Shown here piece by piece: positions 8,204 to 17,933 of a stretch of DNA of 64,000 nucleotides. This DNA is from Xanthobacter aminoxidans (lineage in GTDB: Bacteria > Pseudomonadota > Alphaproteobacteria > Rhizobiales > Xanthobacteraceae): positions 186,001 through 250,000 of the forward strand of contig NZ_JAMJXC010000001.1 in assembly GCF_023571765.1 (NCBI RefSeq), given 5' to 3'. Position 1 is the stretch's first letter; every line of letters starts with the position of its first letter. Both the position numbers and the translations under genes were made by a program. Below the pieces are notes generated by a model. It was given only the letters and a program-made list of their open reading frames with translations. It had not been told where the DNA came from and made no database searches.

Positions 8204-9748
8204 TCAGGCGGCGGAGTGGGCGGCGTCCGCCTCGGTCACGTATTCACCGGCGACGAGCTGGCGGCGCAGCAGCTTGCCCACCGGGGATTTCGGGATGTCG
8301 GCCACGAACACGAAGCGGCGCGGGCGCTTGAAATTGGCGAGGCCCGAGGTGCGGCACCAGGCATCCAGCTCGCTTGTTTCCACCGGCGCGGCGCGCTTGA
8401 CGAAGGCGACGACGATCTTGCCCCACTTCTCGTCGGGCAGGCCCACCACCGCCACCTCGGACACGGCGGGGTGAAGGGACAGGCAGCTTTCGATTTCCAC
8501 CGGCGAGACGTTCTCGCCGCCGGTGATGATCATGTCGTCCACCCGGCCGGTGACGAAGAGGTCGCCGTCCGCGTCGAGGAAGCCGGTGTCGCCGGTGAAG
8601 TACCAGCCGTCGCGCAGGGACTTCGCGTCCGCTTCTGGGCGCCGCCAGTAGCCCTCGAAGGATTCGTCGCCCGCGAGCAAAGCAATGATCTCGCCTTCCT
8701 CCCCCTCCGCCGCGATCTCGTCGGCGGAGGTCGCGCCGAGGCGCACCACGCGCACCATCTGGTTGATGCCCGCGCGGCCGGCCGAGCCGGGCTTGAGGAT
8801 GGCCTTCTGGTCGATGGTGAAGGTGTAGATTTCCGAGGAGCCGTAATGGTTCACGAACAGCTCGGGCGAGAATTCCGCGTCGAGCTTTTTCAGAAGACCA
8901 TCGGTCATGGAGGCGCCGGCGAAGCCGAGCTTGCGCACGCTCGACACGTCGGTGGTGGCGAAGGCGGGATCGTGCACGAGGTCGTGGTAGAGGGTCGGCA
9001 CCAGATAGAGATTGGTGACGCGCTCGCGTTCAATCAGCGCCAGCGCGCTTTTCGTGTCGTAGCGCGGCAGGCACACGAAGGTGCCGCCGATGACCGACAT
9101 GGCGATGAGCGAGCGCACCCCCATGGTGTGGTAGAGCGGCATGACGCCCAGCGTCACCTCGCCCCGCCGATAGAGGTTCTGCGCCACATGGGCGATGCCC
9201 GCCGCCCGCTCCGCCCGGTGGCGGCGCGGCACGCCCTTGGGGCGGGAGGTGGTGCCGGAGGTGTAGAGCATGATGGACCAGGCATCCGCCCCCGCCCGCG
9301 GCAGCGGCTCCGGCGCCGCCTCAGCCAGAAGCGCGGCGAAGGGCAAGGCGCCCTCAAAGCTGGTGCCCACGGCGATGGTGAGGAGGCCGGCGGCGCGTGT
9401 CGTGCCCCGCACGGCCTCGGCGGAAACCTCCTCGAACACCAGGGCTTTCGCCTCGGCATTCTCCAGCGCGAAATCGATCTCGTCCGCCTTGCTGCGCCAG
9501 TTGATGGGGGTGATGACGATGCCGGCGAACTGGCAGGCCCAGTGCAGGGTTGCCGCCTCGAAACGGTTCTGCAGCACGCTCACCAGATGGTCGCCGGGCT
9601 TCAGCCCCAGCCGGTCGAAGGCGGCGACCACGGCACCGATCCTGCCGAGCCAGTCGCGGTAGGTGAGGCGCACGTCGCCGTCCACGATGGCGATGGCTCC
9701 GGGATCGCGCGCCACGCTGGCGAGGAAGCTGGTGCCGAGGTCAAGCAT
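8204..9748 (-). CDS. hmfD: AMP-forming acyl-CoA ligase, 2-furoyl-CoA synthetase HmfD
   Basis: 514-residue ANL-superfamily ligase. P-loop LYTSGTTSRPKG (161-172), NHYGSSEIYTF, GWYFTGDTGFLD, and the hinge region GRVDDMIITGGENVSP. The C-terminal catalytic lysine is in SPVGKLLRR. Overall it resembles 4-chlorobenzoate- and benzoate-CoA ligases. It would activate 2-furoate with ATP and CoA to 2-furoyl-CoA, the substrate of HmfABC. Its ATG overlaps the hmfC stop by eight bases, so translation is coupled to the dehydrogenase genes. Confidence 0.85.
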   Translation of the reverse strand: MLDLGTSFLASVARDPGAIAIVDGDVRLTYRDWLGRIGAVVAAFDRLGLKPGDHLVSVLQNRFEAATLHWACQFAGIVITPINWRSKADEIDFALENAEAKALVFEEVSAEAVRGTTRAAGLLTIAVGTSFEGALPFAALLAEAAPEPLPRAGADAWSIMLYTSGTTSRPKGVPRRHRAERAAGIAHVAQNLYRRGEVTLGVMPLYHTMGVRSLIAMSVIGGTFVCLPRYDTKSALALIERERVTNLYLVPTLYHDLVHDPAFATTDVSSVRKLGFAGASMTDGLLKKLDAEFSPELFVNHYGSSEIYTFTIDQKAILKPGSAGRAGINQMVRVVRLGATSADEIAAEGEEGEIIALLAGDESFEGYWRRPEADAKSLRDGWYFTGDTGFLDADGDLFVTGRVDDMIITGGENVSPVEIESCLSLHPAVSEVAVVGLPDEKWGKIVVAFVKRAAPVETSELDAWCRTSGLANFKRPRRFVFVADIPKSPVGKLLRRQLVAGEYVTEADAAHSAA

Positions 9749-10259
9749 GGGCGGTTTTCCCTTGGACGTCGCGAAGCTCCGCCGCCGCTTCCAGCGCGGC
9801 GCGGACCATGGGCGTGTAGCCGGTGCAGCGGCACAGATGGCCGGAGAGCAGGTCGCGCACGGCCTCCTCGCTTGGGTCGGGCTCCGCCTTCAGGAACACG
9901 TCGAGCGACATGAGGATGCCGGCAGTGCAGAAGCCGCATTGCAGCGCGTGGTGGCGGCGGAAGGCAGCCTGAAGGACGGACAGGCGATCCGATGCCGGGG
10001 CGAGGCCCTCCACGGTGCGGATGGCGCAGCCCTCCACCTGCACGGCGAGCGTCATGCAGGCGCGGGTCAGCATCCCGTCCACGTCCACGGTGCAGGCCCC
10101 GCAGACGCCGTGCTCGCAGCCCACATGGGTGCCGGTGGCGCCGATCTCGTGGCGCAGGAAATCGGAGAGCAGGGTGCGCGGGGCGGCCTGCCCCGAAACC
10201 GGGCGGCCGTTGAGGGTGAAGCGCACGGTGTGGCGCGCGGCGGCGCTCAGGCGCGGCAT
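9741..10259 (-). CDS. hmfC: 2-furoyl-CoA dehydrogenase, [2Fe-2S] subunit
   Basis: 172-residue small subunit of a xanthine-oxidase-family hydroxylase. Plant-ferredoxin cluster ligands Cys48, Cys53, Cys56 and Cys68 (GCEHGVCGACTV ... RAC) are followed by the second cluster Cys108, Cys111, Cys143 and Cys145 (CGFC ... CRC). It relays electrons from the Mo centre to FAD. The start at 10259 gives a normal N-terminus; the open frame upstream lies inside hmfB. It overlaps hmfB by 13 bases and hmfD by 8. Confidence 0.92.
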   Translation of the reverse strand: MPRLSAAARHTVRFTLNGRPVSGQAAPRTLLSDFLRHEIGATGTHVGCEHGVCGACTVDVDGMLTRACMTLAVQVEGCAIRTVEGLAPASDRLSVLQAAFRRHHALQCGFCTAGILMSLDVFLKAEPDPSEEAVRDLLSGHLCRCTGYTPMVRAALEAAAELRDVQGKTAHA

Positions 10260-11071
10260 CTTTTGGCCTCCTCGATGGTGGTGCGGCCGATCCGGCGCAC
10301 CAGCTCGCGGCGATAGCGGGCGGTGGCGTGCACGTCGTCGCGGGCATCCAGTTCCCAAGCCAGCGCGTTCAGCGCGTCGTCCAGCGCCGAGCCGTCGAGC
10401 AGCGGGAAATCGCGGGCCACCGGTATGTCGGCGACGCCGCCCACGCCGAGGCGGATGCCTTTGTCGGAGACCAGCGCCGCGCAGGCGACGATGGCGAAAT
10501 CCCCATGGCGGCGGGCGATCTCGCGGAAGGCGGCGCCTTCTCCGCGCGGCGTGGGAAAGGAGACGGCCTCGATCATCTCGTCATCGGCCTTGGCCGTCGC
10601 CATCATGCCGGTGAAGAAGTCGTCCGCCGCTACCTTGCGCGCCGTCTTGGCGCTCCTGAGATGCACATGGCCCTTCAGCGTCACGAGGCAGAGCGGCAGC
10701 TCCGCGCTCGGGTCGGCGTGGGCGATGGAGCCGCACACGGTGCCGCGGCTGCGCGTCTGGGCGTGGCCGGTGAAGGGCAGGGCCTTGGCGATGAGCGGGG
10801 CGGCATGCGTGAGCCCGTCGGAGGCGAGCAGGCGGGCCTGCCGCACGCCAGCGCCGATCCTTAGCGCGCCGGTCTCCTCCTCCATCCGCGCGAGGGGGGC
10901 GACGCGCATGATGTCCACCAGCACCTTGGGCCGGGCGAGGCGCATGTTGAGCATGGCCATGAAGGACATGCCGCCGGCGAGGATGCGGGCGTCGGAGCCC
11001 TCCTGCTTCAGCACGGCAAGGGCTTCCTCCACGCTCTCGGCGCGGACGTAATCGAAGGCCGCGGGCTTCAT
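10247..11071 (-). CDS. hmfB: 2-furoyl-CoA dehydrogenase, FAD-binding subunit
   Basis: 274-residue medium subunit of the CO-dehydrogenase/xanthine-oxidase family. FAD motifs are AGGMSFMAMLNMRLARP (32-48) and TVCGSIAHADPSAELP. It lacks the [4Fe-4S] insertion that marks 4-hydroxybenzoyl-CoA reductase beta subunits, which argues against that alternative. The start at 11071 overlaps the hmfA stop by four bases (ATGA). It accepts electrons from HmfC; the final acceptor in the cell is not known. Confidence 0.9.
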   Translation of the reverse strand: MKPAAFDYVRAESVEEALAVLKQEGSDARILAGGMSFMAMLNMRLARPKVLVDIMRVAPLARMEEETGALRIGAGVRQARLLASDGLTHAAPLIAKALPFTGHAQTRSRGTVCGSIAHADPSAELPLCLVTLKGHVHLRSAKTARKVAADDFFTGMMATAKADDEMIEAVSFPTPRGEGAAFREIARRHGDFAIVACAALVSDKGIRLGVGGVADIPVARDFPLLDGSALDDALNALAWELDARDDVHATARYRRELVRRIGRTTIEEAKRCRA

Positions 11072-14064
11072 GGCGCGTCCCTCCCCAGAAGCGTGGAGAG
11101 CCGGGCGAGGAGGCGGGAGATGAGCCCGCCGTCCGTCCCTGCGCCGCCGCCCGCTTTGCGGGCGAGGGCCGCGAAGAACTGGCCGATGATGACCTTTGCG
11201 GCGCCGTCCAGCAGCCGTCCGCCGACGCTCGCCACCTTGCCGCCGACAAAGGCCTCGTAGGTGTAGGAAAGTTCGGTGCCGCCCGTGCCGTCCGGCGTGA
11301 GGGTGATGCGGCCGGAGCCGCCGCCGAAGCCGAGGTTTCCGTCCACCTTGCCGGAGAGGGTCACGGCCTTCGGCGGGTCGAGGTCCGAGAGGGCAACCTG
11401 CGCCTTGTAGCGCCCCTTCACCGGGCCGATGCCCAGCGTCACGTCGGCGGTGAATTTCGTGTCGGAGACTTTGCGCACGTCGTGGGCGCCGGGGATGATG
11501 GCGGCGAGTGTGTCCGGGTCCAGCAGCATGGCCCACACCGCCTCGGGGGCAGCTGCGACATGGGCCTTGCCGGCGCCGCGCATGAGCCGCTCGCCTTTGC
11601 CGGAGGGAGCCGGCGCGGGCGCGGCACGTGCGCCCCCAGGAGCCGGCGGCTCCGCGCCGTGGATCAGGGCCGCGACGGCTGCGGGCGCCAGCGGCAGGCG
11701 CACGTCGCTGATGTCCAGCGCATCCGCCACCGCATTGGCGAGGCAGGCGGGAGTGGACATGCAATTGCCTTCGCCCACGCCCTTGGCGCCCAGAGGTGTG
11801 AAGGGGGAGGGGGTCTGCGTATGGACGATGACCGGCTCGGGTACCTCCATGGCGGTGGGCACGAGATAATCGGCGAAGGTGCCGGTCAGGAAGCTGCCGT
11901 CGTCCCCGTAGGCGTATTCTTCCAGCAGCGCGGCGCCGAGCGCATGGGCGAAGCCGCCGCGGATCTGCCCGTCCACCATGCCGGGGTGGAGGATGGTGCC
12001 GCAATCATGCGCGGTCACGTAGCGGTCGATGCGGATGGCGCCCGTGTCGCGGTCGATCTCGATGCCGCAGTAATCGAAGATGAAGCCGTGGCAGAGGGAC
12101 GAATTGATGTGGTCATCCGCGTCCGCCGCGGTGAGTTCCGGTGGCGTCCAGAACACCGTTTCGCGGATGGTGGGCGCGACCCCCTCCGGCAGTTGCGCCG
12201 GCGACCAGTGGGAGAGCGCGGCGACGCGGGAGAAGGGCACCGCATTGGCGGGGTTCGAGCGCGCGGCGATCTTGCCGCCGGCGAACATCACGTCCTCCGC
12301 CGGCACGTTGAGCTGCGCGGCGGCGACACGGGCGAGGCGTTCAGCGATGCGGTCCGCCGCCAGTTTCGCGGCCCCCGCCACGGCGGCGGCGAAGCGGCTG
12401 GCATAATTGCCGGAGGCGATGGACCAGGCGTCCTTGGCGGTGTCCATTTCCGCATTCACGCGGATGTCGGAGGGCTTCAGCCCCAGCACGTCCGCCACCA
12501 CCTGCGAGAGCACGGTGCGATGGCCCTGGCCCTGCGGCACGGAGGCGACGTGGACCGTGACCGAGCCCACGGGATCAATGGCGATGGTGGCGGTGGCTTG
12601 CGCGCCGTTCTTCGGCCCCGCCTTGTGGCGCTCGGCCGGGGTGAGGACGGTGGCGATATAGCCCATGTTGGAGACCGAGGGCTCCACCACGGCGGCATAG
12701 CCGATGCCGTAGATGCGCCCCGCAGCGCGCGCCTCGTCGCGCCGGGCCAGAAGCCCTTGGAGGTCGCCGGCCGCAAGGCCCGCCGCGAGCGTCTTCTGGT
12801 AGTCCCCGGAATCGAGCAGCGCGCCGGAGGCGGTGCGATAGGGGAAGGCGTCCGCCGGCACGAGGTTGCGGCGGATCACCTCCAGAGGATCGAGCCCCAG
12901 CTCCACCGCGATGCGCTGCACCAGCCGTTCGAGGGCGAGATAGACCTGCGGGCCGCCGAAGCCCCGGTTCAGGCCGGTGGGGCACTTGTTGGTCACCACC
13001 ACGCGGTTGCGGACCGTGAGATTGCGGATGTCATAGGCGCCGGTGAGGTTGCCGTGCATCCGGTAGAGCGTCGCCGGCTCGGGCGCGCGCAGATGGGCGC
13101 CGCAATCCTCCACCTGGTCCCAGTCGAGGGCGGTGATGCGCCCGTCCGCCGTCACGGCGGCGGTCAGCGTGGTGGCGCGGTTGGTGGCGGAGACGGAGGC
13201 CATGAGGTGTTCGAGGCGGTCCTCGATCCACTTCACCGGCCGCCCGGACACCCGCGCCGCCACCGCGCCCAGCACGATGTAGGGGAAGATGCCCTGCTTG
13301 ACGCCGAACGAACCGCCGCTGTCGCGCGGCGTGCGCAGGCGCAGGCGATTGCCCGGCACCTTCAGCGCCCGCGAGATCACCGCATGGATGGAGAAGGGAC
13401 CCTGGAAATTGGCGAGGACATCATAGGCGTCCTCGTGCGGGTCGTATTCGGCGACGAGGCCATAAGTCTCGATGGGCGTGCAGGAATTGCGGGGGTAGCG
13501 CACCGAAATGGCGATGCGGTGGTCCGCCTGCGCAAAGGCCGTCTCCGGGTCGCCATAGCGGAAGCTGCGGTCGGAGGCGATGTTGCGGGGGAAGCCATCG
13601 TGCAGCAGCGGCGCGCCCTGGTCCATGGCGGCGAGCGGGTCCACCACGGCCGGGCGCATCTCGTAGGCGACCTCGATGAGATCGAGGGCGTCCTCGGCCA
13701 CATAGCGGTCCTGCGCGACGACCAGCGCCACCGGCTCGCCGACGAAGCGCACCCGGTTCACCGCCATGGGCCAGCATTCCACCGGCGCCTTCACCCCCAC
13801 CACGAGGGAGGTGGTGAGCCCCGCCACGTCCGCCCCGGTGAGCACGGCGGCGACGCCGGGCAGCGCCTTCGCGGCGGAAGTGTCGATGGAAACGATGTCG
13901 GCATGGGCGTGGGGCGCGCGCAGGATCGCCATGTGGAGCGTGCCGGGCTTTGTGCCCAGATCGTCCAGATAGCGGCCGCCGCCGGTGAGAAGGGCGGCAT
14001 CCTCCACGCGCTCGATGGCGCGGCCGACCCATCCCCCCGACTTGTCGTGCGGCGTCTCCAGCAT
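11068..14064 (-). CDS. hmfA: 2-furoyl-CoA dehydrogenase, molybdopterin large subunit with C-terminal CoxG domain
   Basis: 998 residues. The first 800 or so form a molybdenum hydroxylase large subunit: GGSFGVKQG (250-258), NRGFGGPQ (366-373), PQGQGH (510-515) and catalytic Glu765 in GAKGVGEGN. After an Ala/Pro linker (802-825), residues 826-972 form a CoxG/SRPBCC domain (FVGGKVASVGGRLLDG), which in CO dehydrogenase systems is a separate maturation or membrane-anchoring protein. The enzyme hydroxylates furoyl-CoA at C5 with water. It is first of the hmfABCDE run and has an AraC-like site about 100 bp upstream. Confidence 0.88.
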   Translation of the reverse strand: MLETPHDKSGGWVGRAIERVEDAALLTGGGRYLDDLGTKPGTLHMAILRAPHAHADIVSIDTSAAKALPGVAAVLTGADVAGLTTSLVVGVKAPVECWPMAVNRVRFVGEPVALVVAQDRYVAEDALDLIEVAYEMRPAVVDPLAAMDQGAPLLHDGFPRNIASDRSFRYGDPETAFAQADHRIAISVRYPRNSCTPIETYGLVAEYDPHEDAYDVLANFQGPFSIHAVISRALKVPGNRLRLRTPRDSGGSFGVKQGIFPYIVLGAVAARVSGRPVKWIEDRLEHLMASVSATNRATTLTAAVTADGRITALDWDQVEDCGAHLRAPEPATLYRMHGNLTGAYDIRNLTVRNRVVVTNKCPTGLNRGFGGPQVYLALERLVQRIAVELGLDPLEVIRRNLVPADAFPYRTASGALLDSGDYQKTLAAGLAAGDLQGLLARRDEARAAGRIYGIGYAAVVEPSVSNMGYIATVLTPAERHKAGPKNGAQATATIAIDPVGSVTVHVASVPQGQGHRTVLSQVVADVLGLKPSDIRVNAEMDTAKDAWSIASGNYASRFAAAVAGAAKLAADRIAERLARVAAAQLNVPAEDVMFAGGKIAARSNPANAVPFSRVAALSHWSPAQLPEGVAPTIRETVFWTPPELTAADADDHINSSLCHGFIFDYCGIEIDRDTGAIRIDRYVTAHDCGTILHPGMVDGQIRGGFAHALGAALLEEYAYGDDGSFLTGTFADYLVPTAMEVPEPVIVHTQTPSPFTPLGAKGVGEGNCMSTPACLANAVADALDISDVRLPLAPAAVAALIHGAEPPAPGGARAAPAPAPSGKGERLMRGAGKAHVAAAPEAVWAMLLDPDTLAAIIPGAHDVRKVSDTKFTADVTLGIGPVKGRYKAQVALSDLDPPKAVTLSGKVDGNLGFGGGSGRITLTPDGTGGTELSYTYEAFVGGKVASVGGRLLDGAAKVIIGQFFAALARKAGGGAGTDGGLISRLLARLSTLLGRDAP

Positions 14065-14145
14065 CCCGGCGCTTCCCTTTTTGCCCCGCAGGTGCGGCGG
14101 CTTTGGTTGGCGGGAAGGTGCCGGGACAGGGCGGCGCGGACCATG

Positions 14146-14178
14146 CCGAGCCGTCTCAGCTTTTACCGAGGAGTCTCA
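14146..14178 (-). promoter_or_regulatory. Direct repeat upstream of hmfA, candidate AraC-family binding site
   Basis: Two copies of CCGAG-N2-GTCTCA (plus-strand reading) lie at 14146-14158 and 14166-14178, identical at 11 of 13 positions and spaced exactly 20 bp, two helical turns. A reverse copy of the core (GAGACT) lies at 14202-14207. AraC-family proteins typically bind tandem half-sites at this spacing. The site lies between the AraC gene end (14267) and hmfA start (14064). Binding is inferred. Confidence 0.5.
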
Positions 14179-14266
14179 TTTGCCGTTGTGCGCTGCGGTG
14201 GGAGACTGGCCGGGCGTCGCGCTGCGAAATCGAGCGTCGGCGCGGGCTTTCCGCGATGCCCCGGCC

Positions 14267-15106
14267 TCACATTGCGATGCGGGAGATGGCGCGGAATTCG
14301 CTCGGCGTCACGCCGGTATGGTCGCGGAAGAAGCGGGTGAAATGGGAGGGCGCGGCAAAGCCGAGGCGTTCGCCGATATGGGTGAAACTGCCATCCTCGG
14401 CGGTCACGGCGGCCACCGCCGCCTCCACCCGCATGACGTTGAGATAGATGCGCGGCGGGACGTTGGTGGAGGCCTCGAACAGACGGAAAAAGTGCGCCCG
14501 CGACAGGCCGGCCTCCTTCGCGAGAGTTGACGTGTCCACCTCCTCGGCGAGGTTGGCGCGCATGCCGTCCACGACGCGGCGGATGCGCCAGTCCATGCGG
14601 CGCTGGCCGTCCAATGCGCGGATGGAGAAGCTGCGCCAGGGAGTGAAGCGCTCCACCACGGCGATCATCAGGTCTGCCAGCAGCGCCTCGTGCACCGCCT
14701 TGGCATCGGGCTCGGCCATCATGGCGGCGGCAAGGTCGTGGGTGAGGCGGCGGATGCGCGGCGAGACCTCCCCGCCCGGCTGCGCGAAGAAGCCGGCGCC
14801 GCCCGAGGCGACCCAGCCGGGGCGGAAGGTCTTCAGCCAGTCCGGCTCGATATAGAGGGCGAGGATGATGGTCTTCGGCCGGTTGGGATCATGCACATAG
14901 GCGTGCGGCTCCCAGCCGCTCACCAGGACGCACGAACGGTCGGTGAGGGGGACGAGCCCCTCGCCGACTGCGAACTGGGTGTCCGCGCCCTCCACCTTGA
15001 GGAGCACGTGGCAATGCGGATGCGCATGGCGCACCAGCGGGCGGTCCATGTCCAGAAGGGCGACCCGCCCGAAGGCCCCGTGCGCGATCCGGAGCGCGTT
15101 CGACAT
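14267..15106 (-). CDS. AraC-family transcriptional regulator of the furan operon
   Basis: 279 residues. The N-terminal cupin-like sensor contains RHAHPHCHVLLKVEG (His-rich strand) and is followed by a C-terminal double helix-turn-helix (VDTSTLAKEAGLSRAHFFRL and FTHIGERLGFAAPSHFTRFF), ending GVTPSEFRAIS. It lies 17 bp after the ABC permease start region and upstream of hmfA in the same orientation, so it may be read with either unit. It probably responds to a furan acid or its CoA ester and activates hmfABCDE from the 20-bp repeats. Confidence 0.85.
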   Translation of the reverse strand: MSNALRIAHGAFGRVALLDMDRPLVRHAHPHCHVLLKVEGADTQFAVGEGLVPLTDRSCVLVSGWEPHAYVHDPNRPKTIILALYIEPDWLKTFRPGWVASGGAGFFAQPGGEVSPRIRRLTHDLAAAMMAEPDAKAVHEALLADLMIAVVERFTPWRSFSIRALDGQRRMDWRIRRVVDGMRANLAEEVDTSTLAKEAGLSRAHFFRLFEASTNVPPRIYLNVMRVEAAVAAVTAEDGSFTHIGERLGFAAPSHFTRFFRDHTGVTPSEFRAISRIAM

Positions 15107-15123
15107 CCGGCCTCTTTCTAAGC

Positions 15124-15893
15124 TTAAGCTTTCGCCTTCCAGGGGATCAGCATCCGCTCGATCTCGTCGAGGATGACGGAGAAGACGAAGCCGAGCAGCG
15201 CAATAACCAACAGCCCCACATACATGGTGTCAACCGTCAGCACCTGCCAGGCGTTCCAGATCATGTAGCCGATGCCGTCGGAGGCGGCGACCATCTCCGA
15301 GATGGCGATGAGGATGAGGCCCATGCCCATGGCGAGCTTCACCCCGGCCATGATGGAGGGCAGCGCCCCCGGCAGGGCGATGGTGCGGAACACCTGCCAG
15401 CGGCTGGCGCGGTAATTGTGGCCCACGTCCAGATAGATCTTGTCGATGTTGGCGACGCCCATCACCGTATTGATGAGGATGGGATAGAAGGCGCCCAGCG
15501 CCACCATCACCACCTTTGACATCTCGCCGAGGCCGAAGATGAGCAGCACGAGGGGCAGGATGGCGCTCTTCGGGATGGGGTAGGTGGCCGAGATCAGCGG
15601 GTCGATGGCCGCGCGCAGCGGCTTCGAGATGCCCATGGCGAGGCCGAGGAACAGCGCCGGCACGCCGCCGAGCAGCATGCCGAGGAAGAGGCGGCGCAGG
15701 CTCGCCACGAGGTTGGTCCACAATTCGCCCGAGGCGACGAGCGCGCCGAAGGTGTGGACGATGCTGGAGGGCGGCGGGAAGAAGCGGGCGTCGATGAGCC
15801 CCATGCGCGCCGCCGCCTCCCACAGGCCGAGCAGAAGGAGGGGCGTGAGAAGCCCGATGAAACGCTCGCCGATGAGGCTGGACTTTCTTGCCA

Positions 15894-15897
<4 letters not shown>
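15124..15897 (-). CDS. ABC transporter permease, NitT/TauT (SsuC-like) type
   Basis: 257-residue inner-membrane protein with about six hydrophobic segments and the EAA-like cytoplasmic loop TIALPGALPSIMAGVKLA. Related permeases import taurine, sulfonates, nitrate or aromatic acids. It overlaps the ATPase gene by four bases (ATGA) and completes a permease-ATPase-binding protein set (15124-17834) between the AraC gene and hmfF. A furan mono- or dicarboxylate cargo is inferred from location only. Confidence 0.82.
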
Positions 15898-16733
<836 letters not shown>

Positions 16734-16796
16734 TCTGTCCTCCGGATGCCGATGGGGCGCGCGCTGCGGGGGTGCCCCGCGCGCGCTGGTCGCGCG

Positions 16797-17834
16797 TCAG
16801 TGCTGGGCGGCCTTGTAGGGGCCGAGCGCCTTCAGGGTGGCGTCCGCGAACGAGGTGTCCACCACGTCGGAGACCTTGGCCGGGCGCTCCAGATAGCCGT
16901 TTTCGGTGAAGAACTTGAGGTCTTCCGCCATGCTCTGCGTATCGACCTTGCCATCCGGGTCGATGCCGTTCGGGATCATGGTCTTGAACAGCTCGGCGTC
17001 CTTCAGGCCGGTGGTGCGCATGATGGTCTTGACGACCTCGTCCGCGCCCTTGCCGTCGAACTTTCCGCCCGCGGTGGCGTCGTTGAAGATGCGGGCCGAT
17101 TTCACATAGGCGTTCATGAAGCGCTGGGCCACGTCGCGGCGCTTGGCGATGAAGTCGCCGCCATAGAGCAGCACCGCCACCTGCTGGTTCGGATAGCCGT
17201 CCACCACGAAGCGCACGGCGACGCCGTTGTTCACCGCCTGGGTCACGGACGGCTCGGTGCTGATGGCGGCGTCGATGGCGCCGGTGGTGAAGGCGGCGAT
17301 CTGCTGGGGATAGCCGATGTAAGTGTGGTTCACGTCCTTGTAGCCGAGGCCGGCCTTGGCGAGGAGATGTGCCATCTTGGCGTTGGTGGCCGCACCCGGT
17401 CCCACGGAGCCGACGCGCATGCCCTTGAGATCGGCGATGGTCTTCACCTTGCCGCTCTCCACCAGCTCCTTGCGGACCATGAGGGGCATGTAGTCGTAAT
17501 GGACCGGGGTGGAGCCCTTGTCGGCGACGACCTTGATGTTGATGCCGCGGGCGGCGGCATTGTAGAGCCCGGCGGAGGAGGCGCCCGCGCCCACGTCGAT
17601 CTGGCCCGCGCCCAGCGGGGCGACCATCTTCGGCCCGGAATCGAAGGCGATCAGCTCCACGTCCAGCCCCTCGGCGGCGAAGATGCCGCGCTCGAGCCCG
17701 AGGTGGAACACCACGTCCGACACCACATTGTTGATGCCGACCTTCACCTTGTCGGCGGCCTGCGCGGTGCCGGCGGCGAAGGCGACGGCAAAGGCTCCGG
17801 CGCAGAAGAGGCGGCGGGTTGTCGTCCTGAACAT
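16797..17834 (-). CDS. Periplasmic substrate-binding protein of the NitT/TauT-type ABC importer
   Basis: 345 residues with a Sec signal peptide (basic MFRTTTRR, hydrophobic core, cleavage after AQA at 26). The mature protein starts ADKVKVGINN, then has the SBP hallmark GIFAAEGLDVELIAF and GAGQIDVGAGASSAG. NitT/TauT-type binding proteins recognise sulfonates, nitrate, thiamine precursors or aromatic carboxylates. It lies 99 bp downstream of hmfF and 63 bp upstream of the ATPase gene, suggesting binding of FDCA, furoate or a related acid. Confidence 0.84.
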   Translation of the reverse strand: MFRTTTRRLFCAGAFAVAFAAGTAQAADKVKVGINNVVSDVVFHLGLERGIFAAEGLDVELIAFDSGPKMVAPLGAGQIDVGAGASSAGLYNAAARGINIKVVADKGSTPVHYDYMPLMVRKELVESGKVKTIADLKGMRVGSVGPGAATNAKMAHLLAKAGLGYKDVNHTYIGYPQQIAAFTTGAIDAAISTEPSVTQAVNNGVAVRFVVDGYPNQQVAVLLYGGDFIAKRRDVAQRFMNAYVKSARIFNDATAGGKFDGKGADEVVKTIMRTTGLKDAELFKTMIPNGIDPDGKVDTQSMAEDLKFFTENGYLERPAKVSDVVDTSFADATLKALGPYKAAQH

Positions 17835-17933
17835 GGAAATCCTCCCGGTCGGGTGGCCGGTGCGCGGAGCGCCCGGCTTCTGTTGTGCGCGGTCGCGGCT
17901 CGGCCGCGCCGGCTTTGGATCAGGTCAGCCCGT

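Noticed and set aside
10247-14064. 4-hydroxybenzoyl-CoA reductase as identity for the molybdenum enzyme
   Set aside because: The FAD subunit lacks the extra [4Fe-4S] insertion of that enzyme, and the neighbours are furan genes.
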